A stretch of 64,000 bases of DNA from Olleya sp. Bg11-27 (GTDB taxonomy: Bacteria > Bacteroidota > Bacteroidia > Flavobacteriales > Flavobacteriaceae). The number at the start of each line of letters is the position of its first letter. Position 1 is the first letter of the stretch. Location: the NCBI RefSeq assembly GCF_002831645.1, contig NZ_CP025117.1, positions 186,001 through 250,000 on the forward strand, written 5' to 3'. A program made the translations under genes and the position numbers. Below are positions 1-8,671 of this stretch, piece after piece. The notes under the pieces are model-generated. The model was not told where the DNA came from. It saw only the letters and a program-made list of their open reading frames with translations, and did no database searches.

Positions 1-772
1 CTTGCCAATCTCCTAAAAAGTCTGCACCTACAGACACAATAGTCATTGCCTTAGAGAAATCATAATTAGCTAATCCTCTCTCACCATACATTGCTTGGTA
101 AGCATCTAATGCAGCCGACTCCGATACAGCATCATAAACCACGTGGTTTACATTACCATATTTCTCAGTAAATTCTGCAACTAACTTAGATGTTGATGGA
201 CTTGCATATGTTTGTGTCAATAGTACGATTTGCTTTCCTGAATCCTTCAAAGTCTCTAAAGACTGCGTCGTTTCAGAATTAAAATCAGACCAAGAAATAG
301 CTTTTCCACCTTTCTTAGGACCTTGTACTCTTGTGCTATCATATAAATCTAAAACCGAAGCATTAACTCTAGCATTTGCATGACCATTGGTAGCAGCTAG
401 TGTATTGTTTTCAATTTTAATTGGACGACCTTCACGAGTCTTTACTAAAACACTTGCAAAATCAAAACCATTAGCTATAGTTGTTGCATAATAATTAGCA
501 ACACCAGGAACAATTCTGTCTGGCTGTACTACGTAAGGAATTGATTTAACTACTGGTCCCTCGCACGCTGCTAATGATGCAGCAGCAGTACTAAAACCAA
601 CATACTTTAAGAAATCACGACGTGTTGTAGAAGAAGCCTCTAATGTATCCTTATCACCTAAGAACTCATCAGTAGGAATCTCTTGAACAAATTCGTTTTG
701 TTTTAGCGTCTCAACAATAGAACTATCTTTTAGCTCCTCAACACTTTTCCAGTATTTCTTGTTTGATGACAT
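1..772 (-). CDS. actB: Alternative complex III molybdopterin-like/iron-sulfur subunit ActB, N-terminal part (runs off the left edge)
   Basis: This is the N-terminal 257 codons of a longer protein whose 3' part lies outside the window. It starts at the ATG ending at 772. Residues 51-56 read RRDFLK, a twin-arginine motif, followed by a hydrophobic stretch ending in LAAC (Cys70). The sequence then follows the molybdopterin-oxidoreductase-like half of ActB (VQPDRIVPGVANYYATT, then KTREGRPIKIENN). In ActB of Bacteroidota this large periplasmic subunit of the quinol-oxidising alternative complex III carries Fe-S clusters, and the molybdopterin-like domain is thought to bind no cofactor. The gene lies 71 bp downstream of actA on the same strand, the usual act operon order. 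Identification from the fragment is firm; the cluster-binding part is not visible. Confidence 0.9.
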   Translation of the reverse strand, partial: MSSNKKYWKSVEELKDSSIVETLKQNEFVQEIPTDEFLGDKDTLEASSTTRRDFLKYVGFSTAAASLAACEGPVVKSIPYVVQPDRIVPGVANYYATTIANGFDFASVLVKTREGRPIKIENNTLAATNGHANARVNASVLDLYDSTRVQGPKKGGKAISWSDFNSETTQSLETLKDSGKQIVLLTQTYASPSTSKLVAEFTEKYGNVNHVVYDAVSESAALDAYQAMYGERGLANYDFSKAMTIVSVGADFLGDWQ

Positions 773-843
773 ATTATATAATTGAATTTATTTCTTTATT
801 ATTTATTTTAAACTTCACTATCTACTTTGATAACCTTAGTTAA

Positions 844-2148
844 CTAGTAATGACATTTACCACATTCTAACCCTCCCATTTGCGCAGCAGTAAGATTTTC
901 TACACCATACTTCTTAGACAATTGCTCATGAATTTTAGTATAATATGCGTTATCTTTTACCTTAACGTTAGTTTCTCTGTGACAGTTAATACACCAACCC
1001 ATTGTTAATGGTGCATGTTGATACATGATTTCCATCTCCTCTACAGGACCGTGACATGTTTGGCATTCTACACCACCTACAACAACGTGTTGTGAGTGAT
1101 TAAAATAAGCAAAGTCCGGCAATTTATGTATTTGAATCCATTTAACTGGACTCGTTTCTCCTGTATACTTTTGATCAGCATCATCCCAACCAACAGCATC
1201 ATAAAGCTTTTTAATTTCACCATTATAGTCAACACCAAACTCAGCTAAACCTTCCGCTTGTGTTTCTGGCGCTACTTCATAAATTGATTTATGACAATTC
1301 ATACACACATTTAAAGAAGGAATCCCTGAATGCTTACTTACTCTAGCTGAAGAGTGACAATATTTACAATCGATCCCATTATCACCTGCGTGAATTCTAT
1401 GAGAATAATGTATTGGTTGAATCGGCTCATACCCTTGATTAACCCCAATTTGCATTAAGAAACCGTATACAAAGTACGCACTAGCTAATAATAAACCAAT
1501 AGCTGTTATAAATACTAAAAATTGATTTTGAACAAACGCTTTCCAAATTGGTGTACGGCTTGAAGTTTCAGCTAGAGAAACCCCTTTAGCATCAGCAAAA
1601 CGACGCAAGGTTTTATTTACTAAAAACAAAGCCCCTGCCAATAATGCAAATAACACACCTAAAGCCCCTAAAATAATCTTGTTAGATATCCCACCTTCAG
1701 AAGAAGTATTTGCTGCCTGAACCGTCGGATCCCCTGGCGGAGGAGTCACAACTGTTATTTCTGTAGCAGTATATGCTAAAATATTATCTATATCCGTATT
1801 TGTTAACGTAGGAAAAGCACTCATGGCCGCACCATTAAACTCAGAATAAATCTTATTCGCATAAGCGTCTCCAGATTTAATAACTCCTGAACTATTCTTT
1901 ATCCAGTTATACAACCACTCTCTATCTAAACCTTCTGCATCTGCTAAACGAGACTCCACTTTTCGCAAAGCAGGACCTGTCATTTTTTTATCTAACTTAT
2001 GACATGCTATACAATTAGCATTAAATAAAGACTTACCTACTACTGCATCGCCTTCTTGAGCGAAAAGTGAGGTTGAAAATGTTAGTAAAAAAATTAAGCT
2101 TAAACGAAGATTGTTACGACTTAACTTACGGTGAATCACCTGTTTCAT
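844..2148 (-). CDS. actA: Alternative complex III multiheme cytochrome c subunit ActA with a fused monoheme domain
   Basis: This is the first gene of the act operon. From the chosen start the protein has 434 residues. An N-terminal signal segment (about residues 10-30) is followed by a class I-like cytochrome c domain with CIACH at 46-50, a membrane segment at about 157-178 and a second at about 208-233. A multiheme domain follows with CKYCH 261-265, CMNCH 282-286, CQTCH 362-366, CINCH 386-390 and CGKCH 429-433. That gives six CXXCH haem c sites: the five expected of ActA plus the extra one in the N-terminal domain. ActA passes electrons from quinol oxidation towards cytochrome oxidase on the periplasmic side. 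An in-frame ATG at 2193 adds 15 polar residues. I prefer 2148 because the signal peptide then begins at the N terminus. Confidence 0.9.
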   Translation of the reverse strand: MKQVIHRKLSRNNLRLSLIFLLTFSTSLFAQEGDAVVGKSLFNANCIACHKLDKKMTGPALRKVESRLADAEGLDREWLYNWIKNSSGVIKSGDAYANKIYSEFNGAAMSAFPTLTNTDIDNILAYTATEITVVTPPPGDPTVQAANTSSEGGISNKIILGALGVLFALLAGALFLVNKTLRRFADAKGVSLAETSSRTPIWKAFVQNQFLVFITAIGLLLASAYFVYGFLMQIGVNQGYEPIQPIHYSHRIHAGDNGIDCKYCHSSARVSKHSGIPSLNVCMNCHKSIYEVAPETQAEGLAEFGVDYNGEIKKLYDAVGWDDADQKYTGETSPVKWIQIHKLPDFAYFNHSQHVVVGGVECQTCHGPVEEMEIMYQHAPLTMGWCINCHRETNVKVKDNAYYTKIHEQLSKKYGVENLTAAQMGGLECGKCHY

Positions 2149-2229
2149 ATTATACATTGAATTTACTTCTAAACTTTGGCATGGTTTTTTCATCTATCAT
2201 TACAAAATACAGATAAAAAATACCTTGTA

Positions 2230-2260
2230 CAAAAGTAATACTTAAAGTCGATTTTAGAAA
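2230..2260 (-). promoter_or_regulatory. Predicted promoter of the act operon
   Basis: On the minus strand 2237-2230 reads TACTTTTG, an exact match to the Bacteroidota -7 element TAnnTTTG. Nineteen bases upstream (2260-2257) is TTTC, one base off the -33 element TTTG. Transcription would start near 2224, leaving a leader of about 75 nt to the preferred actA start at 2148. Confidence 0.55.
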
Positions 2261-2335
2261 TCTTAAAGAAGTCTTAATTGCTAATTTAGAGATATTCTAA
2301 ATAATAAAATAGGTGACTTTTTAGTTTAATACTTA

Positions 2336-2343
2336 TACATTTG
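2336..2343 (+). promoter_or_regulatory. Predicted -7 element for the SPOR-domain gene
   Basis: TACATTTG at 2336-2343 matches TAnnTTTG and lies 18 bp before the ATG at 2362, so the leader would be very short. No clear TTTG is present 19 bp further upstream, so the call rests on the -7 element alone. Confidence 0.4.
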
Positions 2344-2361
2344 CATCAAATAAGTTTATAA

Positions 2362-2760
2362 ATGAAGAAAACACAACTAAAAACCTTTTATCTAACTGCC
2401 TTAATTACAATTGGTTTTTCAACCATGGGTCACTCTCAACAAGGGACCGTAGTCGTAAACGAAGATCCTGCAATTGCCAATTTATTAAAGCTAAAAAAAG
2501 AGATAAATAGCAACGAAAAAAACAGTAATAGATATAAAATACAAATCTATTCTGGTCATTTAAGTCGAGCAGAAAGCATCAAATCCTCATTTAATGGATC
2601 AGTAGGCCAGTGGAATTCTCAATTAGTTTTTGAAGCCCCAAATTACAAAGTATGGGTTGGTAATTTCAGAAAAAGACTAGAAGCCGATCGTGCTTTAGTA
2701 GAAGTTCAAAAAAAGTTTGGAGACGCCTTTATTTTTAAACCTTTGAAAGAAAAAAACTAA
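2362..2760 (+). CDS. Secreted SPOR-domain protein
   Basis: This protein of 132 residues has a signal peptide at about residues 1-25 (MKKTQLKTFYLTALITIGFS, then a cut near GHSQ). A SPOR-type fold covers about residues 57-128, with the pattern YKIQIYSG...A...F...YKVWVGNFRKRLEADRAL...FKPL. SPOR domains bind denuded glycan strands of septal peptidoglycan, so the product probably acts in the periplasm on or near the cell wall. It is a single-domain protein without a catalytic module. It is transcribed alone, convergent with infB, and the two share the bidirectional hairpin at 2791-2810. Confidence 0.8.
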   Translation: MKKTQLKTFYLTALITIGFSTMGHSQQGTVVVNEDPAIANLLKLKKEINSNEKNSNRYKIQIYSGHLSRAESIKSSFNGSVGQWNSQLVFEAPNYKVWVGNFRKRLEADRALVEVQKKFGDAFIFKPLKEKN

Positions 2761-2790
2761 GCCATTACACTACTTATTAAACATAAAAAA

Positions 2791-2810
2791 AGCGATTCAA
2801 ATGAATCGCT
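2791..2810. terminator. Bidirectional intrinsic terminator between the SPOR gene and infB
   Basis: AGCGATTC and GAATCGCT form an 8-bp perfect stem around an AAAT loop. It is flanked by seven A on the left and seven T on the right, so it can terminate both convergent transcripts. Confidence 0.9.
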
Positions 2811-2835
2811 TTTTTTATGTTTAATAAATTAAGGT

Positions 2836-5658
2836 TTACTTCAGTTTTTTCTTAACCTCTACCTCATGGAATGCTTCAATAACATCACCGACATTAATGT
2901 CGTTATAGTTCTTGATTTGCATACCACAATCGTACCCCTTAGAAACTTCTTTAGCGTCGTCCTTGAATCGTTTTAACGACTCTAATACTCCTGTATAAGT
3001 TACTACACCATCTCTAATCAGACGGATTTGTGAGTTTCTGAATATCTTACCATTCATAACCATACAACCTGCAATAGTACCTACTTTAGACACTTTAAAC
3101 ATTTCTCTAATTTCTGCTGTACCTGTAATCTCTTCTTTCAACTCAGGAGATAACATCCCTTCCATAGCATCTTTAAGATCATTAATAGCATCATAAATAA
3201 TAGAATATGTTCTTATATCAACTTCTTCTCTATCTGCAATTGTACGCGCATTTCCAACAGGACGCACATTAAATCCAATGATTATTGCATCTGAAGCAGT
3301 TGCTAATAATACATCACTTTCTGTAATAGCTCCTACACCTTTATGAAGAATGTTAACCTGAATTTCTTCAGTAGATAACTTTTGGAATGAATCTGTTAAT
3401 GCTTCAACAGAACCATCCACATCTCCTTTAAGGATAATATTTAATTCTTTAAACGTTCCTAAAGCAATACGACGACCAATTTCAGCCAACGTTAATGTTT
3501 TAGTTGTTCTTACATCTTGTTCACGTTGTAATTGTGTACGCTTAGTAGCAATTTGCTTAGCTTCACGCTCATCAGCAAAGACATTAAACTTATCACCTGC
3601 CTGAGGTGCTCCGTCTAAACCTAATACAGATACTGGTGTTGATGGTCCAGCTTCCTGAACATCATGACCACGCTCATCTTGCATTGCTTTAACTTTACCA
3701 CTATTCTTACCTGCAAGAACATAATCTCCAACACGTAATGTACCCGCTTGTACTAATACTGTAGATACGTAACCTCTACCTTTATCTAAAAAGGCTTCTA
3801 CTACTGTTCCTATTGCTGGTTTATTAGGATTAGCTTTAAGCTCTAATAATTCTGCTTCAAGCAATACCTTTTCTAATAATTCTTTAACACCTGTACCTAC
3901 TTTTGCAGAAATATCATGAGACTGGATTTTTCCACCCCAATCTTCTACTAGTAAATTCATTTGTGCTAAACCTTCTTTAATCTTTTCTGGATTAGCGTGT
4001 GGTTTATCAATCTTGTTTATTGCAAACACTATTGGTACACCTGCTGCTTGTGCATGCGATATAGCTTCTTTAGTTTGAGGCATAATATCATCATCCGCTG
4101 CTGCTACAATAATAGCTATATCTGTTACTTGAGCACCACGTGCACGCATCGCTGTAAAGGCCTCGTGACCTGGTGTATCTAAAAATGCTATTTTTTGTCC
4201 ATTATCTAGCTCTACTCCATAAGCACCAATATGCTGTGTGATCCCTCCAGATTCTCCTGCAATAACATTTTCTTTACGTATGTAATCTAATAAAGATGTT
4301 TTACCATGATCAACGTGTCCCATTACTGTAACAATTGGAGCACGAGGTTTTAAATCTTCTGGTTTATCAATAACATCTTCAATCGACACTTCGATATCAG
4401 CTGTTACAAATTCTGTTTTATATCCAAATTCTTCTGCAACAATAGCAATAGTCTCAGCATCTAAACGCTGATTCATTGTTACCATCATACCTAAAGACAT
4501 ACAAGCAGAGATAATTTGTGTTACCGGAACATCCATCATCGTTGCTATTTCATTTGCCGTAACAAATTCAGTAACCTTAAGAATCTTACTTTCTGCAGCT
4601 TCTATTTGTTGATCAATTTCCGATTGCTCTCTATGTTGATCTCTTTTCTCTCTTCTATATTTAGCACCTTTACCTTTAGAAGATTTACCCTGTAATTTCT
4701 CTAAAGTTTCACGTACTTGTCTTTGTACTTCTTCTTCACTAGGCTCAGCTTTAACAACTGGTGTCGCTTTACGCCCACCTGGTCTTTTTCCTTTAAACCT
4801 ATCATTACCTCTTGAAGGACCAGAATTAGATCTGTTATTATCTCCAGGTTTAGAAATACGACGACGCTTTCTTTTGTTAGCGTTGTCATCCTTTTTAGGA
4901 TCTTCTTTCTTCTTCTTAGGTTTATTAAATTGAGATAAATCAATTTTTTCACCAGCTATTTTCGGACCAGAAAGTTTTGTGTATTTTGTCTTAAGCGTTT
5001 CTTCAACCGGTTCTTGAGGGGCAGCATCTTCTTTAGCAACTTCCTTTGCAGGAACAGCTTTAGTTTCTGTCTTAGCCTCCACTTTAATTTCGGTTTTTGC
5101 TTTCGGAGCATCGGTAGCTTTAGCACCTACTTTAGCCTTCTCTTCAGTTTTAGCTTTCGCTTCTACTTTGACTTCGACTTTAGGTGTTTCTTTTTCTACA
5201 GATACTTTTTCTGCTTTAACAACTTCTTTCTTAGACTCAGGAGTTTCTTCCACTTTCTTAGCAACTTTTTTACCAGTACCTAAATCTATCTTACCGACAG
5301 TTTTAGGACCAGAAAGCGCTTTAGAAGCTTTAATAACTTCTTCATCTTTTTTAAGCTGTGCTGCCTTGGCTGCCTTCGCAGCTTCTTCAGCTTTATGCTT
5401 AATCTCTAGTTCCTTTTCGCGTTTAACACGCAATACTTCTTTCTCCTTATTCTTTGCTTCATTAACCTCTTGTGATGCCATTTTCTTGTTAGCATCAGTT
5501 TGAAATTCATTTGAAAGAATACTGTAAGTTTCTTCTGAAATTTTGGTAGTCGGGCGCTTCTCAACCTCTACACCCTTAGAATCTAAAAATTCTACAGCGC
5601 GATCAAGAGAGATGTTAAGCTCACGTAATACCTTATTTAATCTTATTGTTTCAGCCAT
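2836..5658 (-). CDS. infB: Translation initiation factor IF-2
   Basis: This 940-residue GTPase delivers initiator fMet-tRNA to the 30S subunit and promotes subunit joining. It has an IF2_N domain at the start ([20 protein letters not shown]). A long low-complexity Lys/Glu/Ala region of about 250 residues and a basic RKRRRISK patch follow. A second IF2_N module comes next, then the G domain from about residue 440 with GHVDHGKT (G1), DTPGHEAF (G3) and NKID (G4), and then domains II-IV ending near [17 protein letters not shown]. It is the last gene of rimP-nusA-infB, 41 bp after nusA, and ends at the bidirectional terminator. The N-terminal linker is long but normal for Bacteroidota IF-2. Confidence 0.98.
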   Translation of the reverse strand: MAETIRLNKVLRELNISLDRAVEFLDSKGVEVEKRPTTKISEETYSILSNEFQTDANKKMASQEVNEAKNKEKEVLRVKREKELEIKHKAEEAAKAAKAAQLKKDEEVIKASKALSGPKTVGKIDLGTGKKVAKKVEETPESKKEVVKAEKVSVEKETPKVEVKVEAKAKTEEKAKVGAKATDAPKAKTEIKVEAKTETKAVPAKEVAKEDAAPQEPVEETLKTKYTKLSGPKIAGEKIDLSQFNKPKKKKEDPKKDDNANKRKRRRISKPGDNNRSNSGPSRGNDRFKGKRPGGRKATPVVKAEPSEEEVQRQVRETLEKLQGKSSKGKGAKYRREKRDQHREQSEIDQQIEAAESKILKVTEFVTANEIATMMDVPVTQIISACMSLGMMVTMNQRLDAETIAIVAEEFGYKTEFVTADIEVSIEDVIDKPEDLKPRAPIVTVMGHVDHGKTSLLDYIRKENVIAGESGGITQHIGAYGVELDNGQKIAFLDTPGHEAFTAMRARGAQVTDIAIIVAAADDDIMPQTKEAISHAQAAGVPIVFAINKIDKPHANPEKIKEGLAQMNLLVEDWGGKIQSHDISAKVGTGVKELLEKVLLEAELLELKANPNKPAIGTVVEAFLDKGRGYVSTVLVQAGTLRVGDYVLAGKNSGKVKAMQDERGHDVQEAGPSTPVSVLGLDGAPQAGDKFNVFADEREAKQIATKRTQLQREQDVRTTKTLTLAEIGRRIALGTFKELNIILKGDVDGSVEALTDSFQKLSTEEIQVNILHKGVGAITESDVLLATASDAIIIGFNVRPVGNARTIADREEVDIRTYSIIYDAINDLKDAMEGMLSPELKEEITGTAEIREMFKVSKVGTIAGCMVMNGKIFRNSQIRLIRDGVVTYTGVLESLKRFKDDAKEVSKGYDCGMQIKNYNDINVGDVIEAFHEVEVKKKLK

Positions 5659-5699
5659 AAATTGCCTTTAACCTAATTTCTTTTTTTCTCAAATATATG

Positions 5700-6932
5700 C
5701 TAATCTTCGAATTCTTCCTTAAGAATTCTAATAACATCTAAAATAGTTTCTTCTTCTAAGTCAGTTCTTTTGACTAGATCTGCCACATCTTGCTCTAAAA
5801 TACTCTTAGCTGTATCTAGACCTGCTTTACTAAATTCTTTGATAACCCAATCTTCGATTTCATCAGAGAATTCTCTTAATTCAACATCTTCTTCAGCCCC
5901 TTCTCTTAACACATCAATTTCGTAACCTGTTAATTGACCAGCTAATCTAATATTGTGACCACCTCTACCAATCGCCTTACTTACCTCTTCAGGTTTTAAG
6001 ATCGCTTCTGCACGTTTGTTTTCTTCATCTATCTTGATTGAAGTCACTCTTGCAGGGCTTAATGCTCTTGTAATATATAATTGTAAGTTAGTCGTGTAAT
6101 TAATAACATCAATGTTTTCATTACCTAATTCTCTTACGATACCATGGATACGAGATCCCTTCATACCTACACAAGCTCCAACTGGATCAATTCTATCATC
6201 ATAAGAATCTACAGCTACTTTTGCTTTTTCACCTGGAATACGTACAATATTTTTAATAGTAATTAAACCATCAAATACTTCTGGAATTTCAGATTCAAAT
6301 AGTTTTTCTAAAAACTTAGGCGACGTACGAGACATTATTATTGTAGGCTTATTACCTTTAAGCTCAACACTATCAATAACACCTTTAACGTTATCTCCTT
6401 TTCTAAAAAAGTCAGATGGAATTTGCTTATCCTTTGGAAGGATAATCTCATTCCCTTCGTCATCTAACAAGATAACTGCTCTGTGACGTATATGGTGAAC
6501 TTCTGCCGTATATAAATCTCCAACAAGCTCTTGAAACTGCTTGAAAATATTTGAGTTATCGTGTTCGTGAATTTTAGAGATTAAATTTTGACGTAACGCT
6601 AAAATAGCACGACGACCTAAATCTATTAACTTAACTTCCTGTGACACATCCTCTCCTACTTCAAAATCCGGCTCAATCTTTCTTGCCGCACTTAACGATA
6701 TCTCTTGATTTGGTTCTTCAACCTCTCCATCCGCAACTACAACACGATTTCTCCAAATCTCTAAATCCCCTTTATCTGGGTTTATAATAATATCAAAATT
6801 ATCATCATCTCCAAATTTTTTCTTCAATGCATTTCTAAACACATCTTCCAAAATAGCCATTAAGGTGACACGATCAATAAACTTATCGTCCTTGAACTCT
6901 GAAAAAGATTCAATTAACGCTATATTCTCCAT
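5700..6932 (-). CDS. nusA: Transcription termination/antitermination factor NusA
   Basis: NusA (410 residues) binds RNA polymerase and nascent RNA and modulates pausing, termination and antitermination. Visible in order are the N-terminal polymerase-binding domain, an S1 domain (about residues 130-200), and KH domains with VGACVGMKGSRIHGIV and the AIGRGGHNIRLA turn. A short acidic C terminus follows. It lacks the C-terminal acidic repeat pair of the longer E. coli protein, as is usual outside the gamma-proteobacteria. It lies 13 bp after rimP and 41 bp before infB, so the three are co-transcribed. NusA is itself a candidate regulator of the hairpin in the operon leader. Confidence 0.97.
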   Translation of the reverse strand: MENIALIESFSEFKDDKFIDRVTLMAILEDVFRNALKKKFGDDDNFDIIINPDKGDLEIWRNRVVVADGEVEEPNQEISLSAARKIEPDFEVGEDVSQEVKLIDLGRRAILALRQNLISKIHEHDNSNIFKQFQELVGDLYTAEVHHIRHRAVILLDDEGNEIILPKDKQIPSDFFRKGDNVKGVIDSVELKGNKPTIIMSRTSPKFLEKLFESEIPEVFDGLITIKNIVRIPGEKAKVAVDSYDDRIDPVGACVGMKGSRIHGIVRELGNENIDVINYTTNLQLYITRALSPARVTSIKIDEENKRAEAILKPEEVSKAIGRGGHNIRLAGQLTGYEIDVLREGAEEDVELREFSDEIEDWVIKEFSKAGLDTAKSILEQDVADLVKRTDLEEETILDVIRILKEEFED

Positions 6933-6945
6933 AACTCTACTTGAA

Positions 6946-7407
6946 TTAAAATTTTATTATAACTTTTGCTTCTACAACATCTTTGTAGGCAATATTTTCT
7001 TTCTTATTAACGGTAACTTTACCTTTTCCAACAGGCTTTGGCTCTCTTGCTTTCCACTCTAAAGTAAAAGCATCGTCATTCACCTCTGTTAAGACACCTT
7101 CCATTTTTTGCGTTGCAGTTGTCACTTCTAATGTTCTACCAACATGTCTAGGGTATTGCCTAGGTAATGTTAGTGGAGCAGCAGCCCCTGCAGACATAAC
7201 TTCTAGAGCAAAATCATGTTCTTCTCTATCTATGTTATGCTCTATTGCACGGCTAATAAAAATGCAATCTTCAACTTTAACCCCATCGTCTCCATCAATA
7301 ATTATATTGATAGCATTATCTCCAGTCATGCTAAAATCTATTAAAAATAGATCTTGGCGCTCTGTTAGGGCGTCTTCTAATAAACTTTTTACTGTATTTA
7401 TAAACAT
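6946..7407 (-). CDS. rimP: Ribosome maturation factor RimP
   Basis: RimP (153 residues) is needed for maturation of the 30S subunit. The N-terminal alpha/beta domain is recognisable (FLIDFSMTGDNAINIIIDGD, then VEDCIFISRAIE, then FALEVMSAGAAAPLTLPRQY), and a C-terminal SH3-like barrel includes VGRTLEVTT. It is first in the rimP-nusA-infB operon. The start at 7407 follows a T-rich leader that holds the hairpin described below. Confidence 0.96.
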   Translation of the reverse strand: MFINTVKSLLEDALTERQDLFLIDFSMTGDNAINIIIDGDDGVKVEDCIFISRAIEHNIDREEHDFALEVMSAGAAAPLTLPRQYPRHVGRTLEVTTATQKMEGVLTEVNDDAFTLEWKAREPKPVGKGKVTVNKKENIAYKDVVEAKVIIKF

Positions 7408-7417
7408 TTTTAAGTAT

Positions 7418-7442
7418 AAAAAGAGGGGACTTTAGTCCCCTC
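7418..7442 (-). terminator. Terminator-like hairpin in the rimP leader (possible attenuator)
   Basis: On the minus strand GAGGGGACT and AGTCCCCTC form a 9-bp GC-rich stem with a 2-base spacer (7442-7423). Five T follow immediately (7422-7418), and the rimP ATG lies only 10 bp further on. The neighbouring gene (7569, plus strand) is divergent, so no upstream minus-strand transcript needs ending here. The hairpin therefore sits inside the leader transcribed from the promoter at 7470-7500. Confidence 0.7.
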
Positions 7443-7469
7443 AATTCCTGTTTTCCTCTTACAACGCTG

Positions 7470-7500
7470 CAAATATACATATTTTTATTGATTTTCATAA
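7470..7500 (-). promoter_or_regulatory. Predicted promoter of rimP-nusA-infB
   Basis: On the minus strand 7477-7470 reads TATATTTG, matching the Bacteroidota -7 element. Nineteen bases upstream is TTAT (7500-7497), a weak -33. Transcription would start near 7464, about 20 nt before the leader hairpin and about 57 nt before the rimP start. Confidence 0.6.
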
Positions 7501-7568
7501 CTTTTTAAAAGTCATTTTTTATTACTAACTTTATAAGGAGTTCTTTATTAACCAACTATAACGATAAT

Positions 7569-8393
7569 ATGAAAAAACTACTCGTACCAACAGACTTTTC
7601 TCCAGAAGCCGAAAACGCTGTAAAAGTTGCTGCTCAATTAGCACGGAAACATGATTGTGAAATCATCTTACTCCACATGTTAGAGTTGCCATTCTATAAT
7701 CTTGCTGACAACTCACCTCCAACAGAATTACCGGAAGCAGTCTTTTTTATGAAATTGGCACATAAAAAATTTGAAACTTTATTAGCCAAAGATTACTTAA
7801 GCGGATTAACAGTTCATGAAACTGTAGATTTTAACGAAATAGCGACAGGAATAGTCGAAACCTCCAATAAACACGATGTCGATTTAATCGTTATGGGATC
7901 TCATGGTCCTGAAGTTGTCAAAGAAATATTTATCGGCTCTAATACAGAAAAAGTAATCCGCACGTCAAGCACCCCAGTATTAGTCATAAAAAACGAACAC
8001 CTCCATTTTGACATCAAAGAATTCGTTTTTGCTTCCGACTTTAAAAATGACAATAAAGAAACCTACGTACAGGCAGTCAAATTAGCCAAACTACTTGGCG
8101 CTAAAATACATTTACTGAATGTAAATACGCCTAGTAATTTTTCTACAACCGCTGCTACAAAGGTTAGAATGTCCGAGTTTATAGGAAATAACACCTTTGA
8201 TAACTATACCGTAAACATATACAATGATGAAACCATAGAAAAAGGGATTCTTAATTTTTCAAGAATAGCGAATGCTGATTTAATCGGAATAAGTACACAT
8301 GGCCGACAAGGTATTGCTCACTTTTTTAATGGAAGCATAAGCGAAGATTTAGTACACCACGCAAAAAGACCCGTAATAACATTTAAAATATAG
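7569..8393 (+). CDS. Tandem universal stress protein (UspA family)
   Basis: This soluble protein of 274 residues has two UspA-like domains. The first half (residues 1-143) carries the classic start KKLLVPTDFSPEAENAVKVA and the ATP-binding-type stretch DLIVMGSHGPEVVKEIFIGS followed by TPVLVIKN. The second half is more diverged but keeps FVFASDF near residue 153 and DLIGISTHGRQGIAHFFNGS near residue 238. Tandem Usp proteins of this size are common in Bacteroidota. It is probably monocistronic, ending at the hairpin at 8417-8440, and divergent from rimP. The precise stress role cannot be read from sequence. Confidence 0.92.
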   Translation: MKKLLVPTDFSPEAENAVKVAAQLARKHDCEIILLHMLELPFYNLADNSPPTELPEAVFFMKLAHKKFETLLAKDYLSGLTVHETVDFNEIATGIVETSNKHDVDLIVMGSHGPEVVKEIFIGSNTEKVIRTSSTPVLVIKNEHLHFDIKEFVFASDFKNDNKETYVQAVKLAKLLGAKIHLLNVNTPSNFSTTAATKVRMSEFIGNNTFDNYTVNIYNDETIEKGILNFSRIANADLIGISTHGRQGIAHFFNGSISEDLVHHAKRPVITFKI

Positions 8394-8416
8394 AACCAAA
8401 ACATCTTAAAATAAAA

Positions 8417-8446
8417 AAGCTCCCTTTAAAAAGGAAGCTTTTTTTT
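8417..8446. terminator. Terminator between the Usp gene and tRNA-Gln
   Basis: AAGCTCCCTT and AAGGAAGCTT (8417-8440) pair with one mismatch around a short A-rich loop. T-rich sequence follows on the plus strand and A-rich sequence (T on the other strand) precedes it. It can end both the Usp mRNA and the convergent tRNA transcript. Confidence 0.8.
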
Positions 8447-8447
8447 G

Positions 8448-8520
8448 TTGGCCCACTAGGTCTCGAACCTAGACTCTTCAGTACCAAAAACTGACGTGTT
8501 ACCAGTTACACCATAGGCCA
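8448..8520 (-). tRNA. tRNA-Gln (anticodon TTG)
   Basis: The minus strand folds into a complete cloverleaf. The acceptor arm TGGCCTA pairs with TGGGCCA. The D arm is GTGT...ACAC. The anticodon stem TCAGT/ACTGA encloses the loop TTTTGGT, giving anticodon TTG. The T arm is CTAGG-TTCGAGA-CCTAG. CCA is not encoded. Confidence 0.96.
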
Positions 8521-8537
8521 ATCTTGTAATGCGAGTG

Positions 8538-8568
8538 CAAATTTAAGACAATTATTAACTTCCACAAA
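8538..8568 (-). promoter_or_regulatory. Promoter of tRNA-Gln
   Basis: On the minus strand TTTG (8568-8565), 19 bases and TAAATTTG (8545-8538) match the full Bacteroidota TTTG-N19-TAnnTTTG consensus. The -7 element ends 18 bp before the 5' end of the tRNA. Confidence 0.8.
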
Positions 8569-8671
8569 CTTTTTTTAAAAAAAAATCAAAAAAAAACTTA
8601 ACGTTACCTTAAAAACCACATCCGTTCCATAATAATTACTAAATTCGCATGACATAACAAACCGATATTTT

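Noticed and set aside
844-2193. ActA start at 2193
   Set aside because: The first 15 residues are polar and precede a normal signal peptide that starts at the ATG at 2148.
3997-5503. Plus-strand ORFs opposite infB
   Set aside because: They are antisense shadows of the Lys/Ala/Glu-rich IF-2 N terminus, with low-complexity Ser/Phe translations.
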